Positions 7,879 through 11,648 of a stretch of DNA of 11,648 nt are shown here, piece after piece. The number at the start of each line of letters is the position of its first letter. The first letter of the stretch is position 1. Origin of the DNA: Peptoniphilaceae bacterium (GTDB lineage Bacteria; Bacillota; Clostridia; Tissierellales; Peptoniphilaceae); NCBI GenBank assembly GCA_902363535.1, contig CABJAE010000023.1, positions 1 to 11,648 on the forward strand, written 5' to 3'. The position numbers were made by a program, and so were the translations under genes. The notes beneath the pieces were generated by a model. That model saw only the letters and a program-made list of their open reading frames with translations, did not search any database and was not told the origin of the DNA.

Positions 7879-8331
7879 CTACATGCCTCTTACGACGCGG
7901 TAGCTGCCCCGCATGAGGACGATGGCATTGGTGGAGGCTTTAAGGCCCCGACCGTCGCTTCTCGGCGCAATGAGCATGTGATTCAGAGGCGCGCGTTCCC
8001 CTTGTTTTAAGTCGACGCCTGCGGTGATATCGCTGAGGCCGCCGAGTTCTTGGGCGATGGTTTCCACCCGCCCGCTTCTCGTGATCATTTCCGCGCCTTG
8101 GGCCGCGATGATTTTATCGCCGGCCTTTAATTCCACCACTTCCAAGGTCTGCGCACCGGAAGGGGCCGCCGATTTTTGATTTTGATTGTTCTGTATGGCT
8201 TCAAGCCTTTGGTTTAAATAACTTAATGAAACCAAGGGATCGTCGTCTTTGGCAAAAGCGGGAACCGCCGCGCCCATTAATAAAAGTCCCAGGGCACAGG
8301 CCGCGCTTATTTTTTTCCAATTGCGTTTCAC
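7879..8331 (-). CDS. Exported protein of unknown function, first gene of the operon
   Basis: A 150-residue protein starting at GTG (8329-8331), with AAGGA 7 nt upstream. A clear signal peptide has a basic start (MKRNWKK), a hydrophobic core (8-22) and an AFA cleavage site after residue 27. The mature protein begins KDDDPLVSLSYLNQRLEA (28-45), then a Gln/Asn-rich linker (48-60) and a compact domain (62-149). That domain carries VVELKAGDKIIA (65-76), RSGR (85-88), GLSDITAGVDLKQGE (98-112), LNHMLIAPRSDGRGLKA (116-132) and VLMRGSYRVV (138-147). I recall this D-P-L-V plus PRSDGRG pattern in uncharacterised secreted proteins of Clostridia, but no function is known to me. It leads the operon and is probably a wall or surface accessory protein. 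Confidence 0.87.
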   Translation of the reverse strand: MKRNWKKISAACALGLLLMGAAVPAFAKDDDPLVSLSYLNQRLEAIQNNQNQKSAAPSGAQTLEVVELKAGDKIIAAQGAEMITRSGRVETIAQELGGLSDITAGVDLKQGERAPLNHMLIAPRSDGRGLKASTNAIVLMRGSYRVVRGM

Positions 8332-8367
8332 AATCTCATCCTTTCTGTGTTATATTTCATCCTATCT

Positions 8368-8396
8368 ATTATACAACAATCCGCCGACGAGACCAA
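8368..8396 (-). promoter_or_regulatory. Sigma-A-type promoter of the nine-gene operon
   Basis: On the minus strand, -35 TTGGTC (8391-8396) and a perfect -10 TATAAT (8368-8373) are separated by exactly 17 nt. Transcription should begin near 8361, giving a 5' leader of about 30 nt. The -35 directly follows the terminator of the mazF unit, which marks 8331 as the first gene of a new transcription unit. No operator-like repeat is seen. Confidence 0.85.
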
Positions 8397-8400
8397 CGAA

Positions 8401-8430
8401 AACGACAAAAGCGCGGGGCTTGCCCGCGCT
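8401..8430 (-). terminator. Terminator of the acpS-nnrD / mazF unit
   Basis: Positions 8410-8417 and 8423-8430 form an 8-bp GC-rich stem (AGCGCGGG with CCCGCGCT) around a 5-nt loop. On the minus strand the stem is followed by UUUUGUCGUUUU. It lies 10 nt beyond the mazF stop and just before the next promoter. Confidence 0.85.
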
Positions 8431-8440
8431 CGTCTATGTA

Positions 8441-8782
8441 TTACAGACCGATGCTGATTTTTAACGCTTCGTCCACGTCGTCCATAATTTTCGTGCTGAA
8501 CTTGCCGATCTTTTCCCTGAGGCGCTTTTTGTCAATGGTTCGCACCTGTTCCAAAAGAATCACGGAATTTTTCGGCAAATCATTGTTCGCCGCCTTCACC
8601 TTCACGTGGGTAGGCAATTTCGTCTTGTTCATTTGCGATGTGATCGCCGCCACGATCGTCGTAGGCGAGTACTTGTTGCCCACGTCATTTTGAATAATGA
8701 CCACGGGCCTTACGCCGCCCTGCTCCGAACCGATGACCGGGCTCAGATCGGCATAAAACACATCGCCTCTCTTAATAACCAT
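8441..8782 (-). CDS. ndoA: MazF/EndoA-type mRNA endoribonuclease toxin without a neighbouring antitoxin
   Basis: A 113-residue protein of the PemK/MazF fold, highly similar along its length to Bacillus subtilis EndoA (recalled alignment), which cuts mRNA at UACAU. Motifs: [20 protein letters not shown] (2-21), [12 protein letters not shown] (22-33) with the catalytic Arg25, AAITSQ (45-50) with Thr48, LPTHV (56-60) and [10 protein letters not shown] (76-85). All catalytic residues are kept, so the protein is probably active. In B. subtilis the gene follows alr and the antitoxin ndoAI; here it follows the acpS-nnrD fusion by 3 nt, leaving no room for an antitoxin. The RBS is GAAAGG, about 9 nt before the ATG. 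The gene is the last of its operon. Confidence 0.95.
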   Translation of the reverse strand: MVIKRGDVFYADLSPVIGSEQGGVRPVVIIQNDVGNKYSPTTIVAAITSQMNKTKLPTHVKVKAANNDLPKNSVILLEQVRTIDKKRLREKIGKFSTKIMDDVDEALKISIGL

Positions 8783-8785
8783 AGA

Positions 8786-9955
8786 TCACAACCTTTCTAT
8801 TTCTGACAGATCCCTCGCGGCCTCGAGGCGGAGAAAGGCTTCGGGCAAATACTCAATTAAATCCGAAGCGATCAACCCCCACTTGCTTTTATGTAAGGCG
8901 GCGAAGTCTCCTGCCAGTCCATGCATATATACCCCGAGGCGCGCCGCTTGAAAACAATCCAGCCCCTGGGCTAAAAACGCCGTTATAATACCGGTTAAGA
9001 CGTCGCCGGAGCCCGCCGTGGCCATGCCGGCATTTCCCGTTTCGTTAACGACGCGGTCGTCTTTCGAGGCAACGATTGTGCCATGGCCCTTTAAGACCAC
9101 GACGCCACCGTAGAGGGCCAGGCATTCGTCCACGGCATCATCCCGGTGGGCATTTACCCAGTCCGCATCCCGACCGATGAGGCGGGCCATTTCCCCGGCG
9201 TGGGGCGTGTAAATTTTCGGTCCCGCACTTTCGGGCTTCGCCTCCGCCAAATGATACAAGCCGTCGGCGTCCACCACCATGGGAAGGTCGAGGGCATATA
9301 TTTTTAAAAATACGTCCCGCGCCCGCCTGTCGCGGCCCATGCCGGGCCCGATTCCCACAGCGTCCACGTCCCTTACCTCATCTAAAGCGCTCTGTTTTTT
9401 TACAATCACTTCCCGCATGCGCAGGGAAAAGTCATTAAACACAGCGTCGGGAACGTAGGCGTAGCTCAGACCGCAACCGGCCCTTAAGGCCGCCGAGGAA
9501 GAAAGATCCACGGAGCCGAACATGCCCGCGCTTCCGCCGACGATGGCCGCTTTTCCCCGGGCGCCTTTGTGGTCTTTTTCATCCACGAGCGGGAGCAGAT
9601 TCGCCGCCTCGTTCGATACGGAAAGCACGCTGCTTTCTCGCAGGCGGGCCACGGCGACGGCGTAGTCTCTTTCGTGGGAGAGGGACAGATCGAAGGTGTC
9701 ATTTTTGTAGCGGCCGCAAAGGGCACCGCGCGCATCTTGTGTCACGATTAAATTTTTAAATCCCGCTTTAAACAGGCCCACGCCCAGAGCCTTGGCCATG
9801 GCCTCTTTTGCGGCAAAGCGGCCGGCCACGGTTTCCGGGCGCAAGTTTAGATTCGCCCGTTCCTCAGGGGAAAACACTCTTTCGAGGAAATCCTCCCCTC
9901 GCCTGTTCATTATTTCTTTTACTCGCGGTATGTAAACCAAATCCACGCCAATCAT
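8786..9955 (-). CDS. Fusion of holo-ACP synthase (AcpS) and ADP-dependent NAD(P)H-hydrate dehydratase (NnrD)
   Basis: A 389-residue protein with two enzyme domains in one frame. Residues 1-106 are AcpS, which transfers 4'-phosphopantetheine from CoA to acyl carrier protein: MIGVDLVYIPR with Asp5, the GRFAAKEAMAKALG motif (45-58) with Glu51 for magnesium, and SLSHERDYAVA (91-101). Residues ~115-375 are NnrD, the ADP-dependent dehydratase that repairs hydrated NAD(P)H: HKGARGKAAIVGGSAG (129-144), GIGPGMG (201-207), VVDADGL (227-233), TPHAGEMARLIG (250-261), VLKGHGTIV (287-295) and NAGMATAGSGDVLTGI (308-323) with the likely catalytic Asp318. The NnrE epimerase domain, usually fused ahead of NnrD, is absent. 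A start RBS GAGGTG lies 4 nt before the ATG. The linker is only ~10-15 residues. There is no internal start with an obvious RBS suggesting two separate proteins. Confidence 0.93.
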   Translation of the reverse strand: MIGVDLVYIPRVKEIMNRRGEDFLERVFSPEERANLNLRPETVAGRFAAKEAMAKALGVGLFKAGFKNLIVTQDARGALCGRYKNDTFDLSLSHERDYAVAVARLRESSVLSVSNEAANLLPLVDEKDHKGARGKAAIVGGSAGMFGSVDLSSSAALRAGCGLSYAYVPDAVFNDFSLRMREVIVKKQSALDEVRDVDAVGIGPGMGRDRRARDVFLKIYALDLPMVVDADGLYHLAEAKPESAGPKIYTPHAGEMARLIGRDADWVNAHRDDAVDECLALYGGVVVLKGHGTIVASKDDRVVNETGNAGMATAGSGDVLTGIITAFLAQGLDCFQAARLGVYMHGLAGDFAALHKSKWGLIASDLIEYLPEAFLRLEAARDLSEIERL

Positions 9956-9971
9956 ATGTCACCTCTTTTTC

Positions 9972-9980
9972 ATCATAACA
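9972..9980 (-). promoter_or_regulatory. Possible extended -10 promoter of the acpS-nnrD unit
   Basis: On the minus strand TGTTATGAT (9972-9980) matches an extended -10 (TGn plus TATGAT, 5 of 6 to consensus). No good -35 is seen 16-18 nt upstream, and the start of transcription would fall very close to the GAGGTG ribosome binding site (9960-9965), giving an extremely short leader. This is the best candidate in the divergent gap but it is weak. Confidence 0.35.
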
Positions 9981-10009
9981 CAATTTCAGCAGAAAAAAAC
10001 GATTTTTAC

Positions 10010-10038
10010 TTGACAAAGTTTTCATACGACCCTATAAT
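10010..10038 (+). promoter_or_regulatory. Consensus sigma-A promoter of tyrS
   Basis: TTGACA (10010-10015) and TATAAT (10033-10038), both perfect consensus, are separated by 17 nt. Transcription should begin at about 10044-10046, so the tyrS leader is only about 146 nt long. Such a strong promoter is typical of genes controlled by attenuation downstream. Confidence 0.95.
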
Positions 10039-10045
10039 GGAGAAC

Positions 10046-10103
10046 AAATTCATAGATACGATGATGGCGTCCCCAAAATTACAACGCCGGAGTATGATAA
10101 TTT
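10046..10103 (+). promoter_or_regulatory. Compact Stem I with K-turn and UAC-bearing apical loop
   Basis: From the base: AAATT (10046-10050) pairs with AATTT (10099-10103), AT (10052-10053) with AT (10097-10098), and ATAC (10056-10059) with GTAT (10092-10095). Next come a 3-nt bulge GAT (10060-10062) and tandem sheared pairs G10063-A10091 and A10064-G10090, which is the K-turn pattern. A U-G pair (10065, 10089) and GGCGT/ACGCC (10066-10070, 10084-10088) carry a 13-nt loop (10071-10083). UAC at 10080-10082 sits on the 3' side of the loop, followed by A. The distal arm of a normal Stem I and the AGUA of the specifier loop are missing. The fold is by eye, not computed. Confidence 0.7.
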
Positions 10104-10147
10104 TTTCGAGGCTTTTTGCGAAGAAAGGTGGTACCGCGTTGGAAGAC

Positions 10148-10170
10148 GCCCTTTCGCAGGAGCTTTTTTT
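10148..10170 (+). terminator. T-box regulated terminator upstream of tyrS
   Basis: GCCCT (10148-10152) pairs with AGG-A-GC (10158-10163, one bulged A) around a 5-nt loop, followed by seven U residues (10164-10170). Its 5' arm overlaps the 3' arm of the antiterminator, as in transcription-attenuating T-boxes. The stem is short for a terminator, so its strength is uncertain. Confidence 0.65.
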
Positions 10171-10190
10171 GTGCTTAAAAAGGAGGCATC

Positions 10191-11417
10191 ATGACTGAGA
10201 ACGTATTTGATCTACTTGAAAGAAGAGGTTACATTGACCAGGTAACATTCCCCGACGAATTGCGTGAACGCTTGGCCGAAGGACCGATCACATTTTACAT
10301 CGGCTTCGACGCCACCGCCGATTCCCTTACTTTAGGTCACTACCTTCAGGTAAAAGTTCTTCAACATTTCCAACGGGCCGGTCACGTGCCCATTACCCTG
10401 TTCGGCGGCGGAACCACGTTAATCGGCGATCCCTCCGGCCGTAGCGATATGCGCAAAATGCTGACGAAAGAAGACATCGACCACAACATCGACTGCTTCA
10501 AGCGTCAACTGTCCCACTTTATCGACTACTCCGACGGCAAGGCCATTGTGGCCAACAATGCGGACTGGCTTTTGGATCTCGGTTACCTGGATTTCATGCG
10601 CAACATCGGCGTGCATTTTTCCGTAAACCACATGCTGAAGCTGGACGCCTACGCCAACCGCTTGGAACAAGGGCTGACTTTCTTTGAAATGGGTTACATG
10701 CTCATGCAGTCCTACGACTTCTTAATTCTTTACAGGAAATACAATTGCCAATTGCAATTAGGCGGCTCCGACCAATGGAGCAACATGCTCGGCGGCTACG
10801 ACTTGGTTCGCAAGCTGGACGACGGCAAGGTCTACTCCATGACCTTCAAACTCCTCTCCACCGCCGACGGCCAAAAGATGGGCAAGTCCATGAAGGGCGC
10901 CATTTTCTTGGATCCCAACAAGACGCCGCCCCACGAAATGTTCCAATACCTGCGTAACTGCGACGACCGCGACGTCGTGAAGTTCCTGAAGCTCTTAACC
11001 GACGTCAGCGACGAAGAAATCGCCGAATACGCAAAATTGGAAGGCCAAGAACTGAATGTGGCCAAGGAACGCTTGGCTTGGGAAATCACCAATGAAGTTC
11101 ACGGCAAGGAAGAAGCCGACAAGGCCCTGGAAGCATCCCGCGTCCTCTTCGGCGGCAGTGGCGACACGGAACACATGCCCACCACGGAACTTTCCGAAGA
11201 CGAGGTGAAAGACGGCATTACTATCGTTGAACTTATGCAAAAAGGCGATCTCATCGCCTCCACCAGCGAAGGACGCCGGCTGATTAAACAAGGCGGCGTG
11301 TCCGTAGACGACGAAAAAGTCGAATCCCACGATGCGATCATCACGTTGGATGCGCTAAAAAAAGGCGTCCACGTCCGAAAAGGCAAGAAAGTTCACCACT
11401 TATTCAAACTTAAATAA
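10191..11417 (+). CDS. tyrS: Tyrosyl-tRNA synthetase
   Basis: A 408-residue class I aminoacyl-tRNA synthetase that charges tRNA-Tyr; the length is normal for the family. The catalytic domain has FYIGFDATADSLTLGHYL (35-52), whose TLGH replaces the HIGH signature, GGGTTLIGDPSGRSDMR (72-88), MQSYDF (172-177), QLGGSDQWSNM (189-199) and the KMSKS-loop version KMGKS (229-233). A C-terminal S4 RNA-binding domain covers about 340-408 (GRRLIKQGGVSVDDEKV). The ATG has GGAGG 4 nt upstream (10182-10186). It is a single-gene unit with its own promoter, T-box leader and terminator, divergent from the acpS-nnrD unit. Codon use differs somewhat from the minus-strand genes in favouring C-ending codons, as expected for a highly expressed gene. 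Confidence 0.98.
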   Translation: MTENVFDLLERRGYIDQVTFPDELRERLAEGPITFYIGFDATADSLTLGHYLQVKVLQHFQRAGHVPITLFGGGTTLIGDPSGRSDMRKMLTKEDIDHNIDCFKRQLSHFIDYSDGKAIVANNADWLLDLGYLDFMRNIGVHFSVNHMLKLDAYANRLEQGLTFFEMGYMLMQSYDFLILYRKYNCQLQLGGSDQWSNMLGGYDLVRKLDDGKVYSMTFKLLSTADGQKMGKSMKGAIFLDPNKTPPHEMFQYLRNCDDRDVVKFLKLLTDVSDEEIAEYAKLEGQELNVAKERLAWEITNEVHGKEEADKALEASRVLFGGSGDTEHMPTTELSEDEVKDGITIVELMQKGDLIASTSEGRRLIKQGGVSVDDEKVESHDAIITLDALKKGVHVRKGKKVHHLFKLK

Positions 11418-11430
11418 GTTACGTGCATAG

Positions 11431-11473
11431 AAAAAGCGACCTCCGCGGCATTCCGCGAAAGGTCGCTTTTTTT
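11431..11473 (+). terminator. tyrS terminator, probably bidirectional
   Basis: AAAAAGCGACC (11431-11441) pairs with GGTCGCTTTTT (11461-11471), and after a small internal loop CGCGG (11444-11448) pairs with CCGCG (11453-11457) around CATT. Seven U residues (11467-11473) follow. The A run at 11431-11435 gives a U tract on the minus strand as well, so it may also stop transcription from the neighbouring insertion sequence. Confidence 0.92.
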
Positions 11474-11493
11474 AGGTTCTATGTCAACCATTG

Positions 11494-11523
11494 GGGAGTC
11501 TAGTGAAAACTAGGCTCCTTTTT
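11494..11523 (+). terminator. Hairpin terminator inside the insertion sequence end, facing inward
   Basis: GGAG (11495-11498) pairs with CTCC (11515-11518), and CTAGT (11500-11504) with ACTAG (11509-11513), around a GAAA tetraloop, followed by UUUUU (11519-11523). It works on the plus strand, against transcription entering the element from tyrS. On the minus strand it has no U tract, so it does not serve the transposase gene. Confidence 0.8.
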
Positions 11524-11543
11524 GTTTTCCTAAAAGCCATTCA

Positions 11544-11648
11544 TCACCGGTCTTTTGAACAGACGAAAAGCAGTTTGGTTCGGAAATGATGAAAGTTACG
11601 CATCCCAAAAGCGACGCGCTTCACGGTCTTGATCTTGTTGTGCGTTCC
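11544..11648 (-). CDS. ISL3-family transposase, C-terminal 34 residues only
   Basis: The minus strand from the right edge reads an open frame ending at TGA (11544-11546). The 34 residues start GTHNKIKTVKRVAFG and continue MRNFHHFRTKLLF, the conserved end of ISL3-family DDE transposases (typically N-N-K-I-K-x-x-K-R-x-A-x-G-x-R-N-F). The last acidic residue of the catalytic triad lies just upstream in this family and is outside the window, so integrity of the enzyme cannot be judged. Confidence 0.85.
   Translation of the reverse strand, partial: GTHNKIKTVKRVAFGMRNFHHFRTKLLFVCSKDR

Larger units (their letters stand above)
10044..10170 (+). promoter_or_regulatory. Tyrosine T-box leader of tyrS, unusually short
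   Basis: The T-box core AAAGGTGGTACCGCG (10124-10138) is unmistakable. Its UGGU bulge (10129-10132) would pair with the ACCA end of uncharged tRNA-Tyr (discriminator A). The antiterminator pairs GAAAGG (10123-10128) with CCTTTC (10150-10155), and GCGT (10136-10139) with ACGC (10146-10149). Upstream, 10046-10103 folds as a short Stem I with a K-turn and a 13-nt apical loop that contains UAC (10080-10082), a tyrosine codon followed by A as T-box specifiers usually are. A terminator follows at 10148-10170. Uncharged tRNA-Tyr should favour the antiterminator and allow tyrS transcription. Canonical T-box leaders are about 200-300 nt with a long Stem I; this one is about 125 nt. Confidence 0.9.
11475..11648 (-). 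mobile_element. 3' end of an ISL3-family insertion sequence (continues past the window)
   Basis: The transposase C-terminus at 11544-11648 places this in the ISL3 (IS204/IS1001/IS1096/IS1165) family. The likely element boundary is the GG at 11475-11476 that opens GGTTCTATGTCAACCATT, an ISL3-like terminal repeat starting with GG. It lies immediately after the U run of the tyrS terminator. ISL3 elements usually make an 8-bp target duplication, which here would be about 11467-11474; the other copy and the other end are outside the window. The boundary is inferred from a remembered terminal pattern, not from an alignment. Confidence 0.65.

Noticed and set aside
8226..8693. Plus-strand open frame of 155 codons across the mazF end and the operon promoter
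   Set aside because: It crosses a terminator, a consensus promoter and two genes on the other strand; no RBS or recognisable domain.
9956..10198. Plus-strand open frame of 80 codons in front of tyrS
   Set aside because: It runs through the tyrS promoter, T-box leader and terminator, whose bases are explained by RNA structure; its start lies upstream of the promoter.
11426..11483. CATAGA (11426-11431) and TCTATG (11478-11483) flanking the tyrS terminator as an extended inverted repeat
   Set aside because: The right copy belongs to the likely insertion sequence end and the arms are separated by unpaired bases, so the match is probably chance.
11482..11487. TTGACA on the minus strand at the insertion sequence end, pointing outward
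   Set aside because: It is a perfect -35, but 17 nt on the flanking sequence reads GACCTT, not a -10, and lies in a terminator stem. No hybrid promoter is likely.
1..11648. Search for CRISPR arrays, tRNA and rRNA genes, and phage genes
   Set aside because: No regularly spaced repeats, no tRNA-like T-arm or cloverleaf, and no phage structural or integrase genes were seen by eye.

Overview
The window looks like chromosome from a low-to-mid GC Gram-positive anaerobe (Bacillota, probably a Clostridia/Tissierellia-type lineage). The reasons are strong AGGAGG ribosome binding sites, consensus sigma-A promoters, a T-box leader before tyrS, a MazF almost identical in layout to Bacillus EndoA, and a CsaB/TagA-type surface polymer locus. 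The genus cannot be fixed from sequence alone.

Positions 8396 down to about 66 (minus strand) form one long transcription unit. A clear promoter (TTGGTC, 17 nt, TATAAT) drives nine genes: an exported protein of unknown function, a GT4 glycosyltransferase, a DUF4330 membrane-anchored protein, an unknown two-helix membrane protein, an O-antigen ligase/polymerase-like protein, the polysaccharide pyruvyl transferase CsaB, a WecG/TagA glycosyltransferase, transketolase, and a small lipoprotein with an FMN-attachment motif. From the GT4 gene onward the genes overlap by 1 to 26 nt or sit 2 nt apart, so translation is probably coupled. The unit ends at a strong hairpin terminator at 66-100. The start codon of another minus-strand gene lies at the left edge. 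The likely job of the unit is making, polymerising and pyruvylating a secondary cell-wall polysaccharide of the kind that anchors S-layer-type proteins.

Positions 9955 down to 8400 (minus strand) hold a second unit: a single protein fusing holo-ACP synthase (AcpS) to NAD(P)HX dehydratase (NnrD), then mazF/ndoA 3 nt later with no antitoxin gene, then a terminator.

Positions 10010-11473 (plus strand) hold tyrS, behind a perfect promoter and a very short T-box leader. The leader keeps the K-turn and the T-box bulge, but Stem I seems to end in a loop carrying a UAC tyrosine codon instead of continuing into the usual long distal arm. This is the most unusual feature of the window. A strong terminator follows tyrS.

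From about 11475 to the right edge is the 3' end of an ISL3-family insertion sequence, inserted flush against the tyrS terminator; its transposase C-terminus reads on the minus strand.
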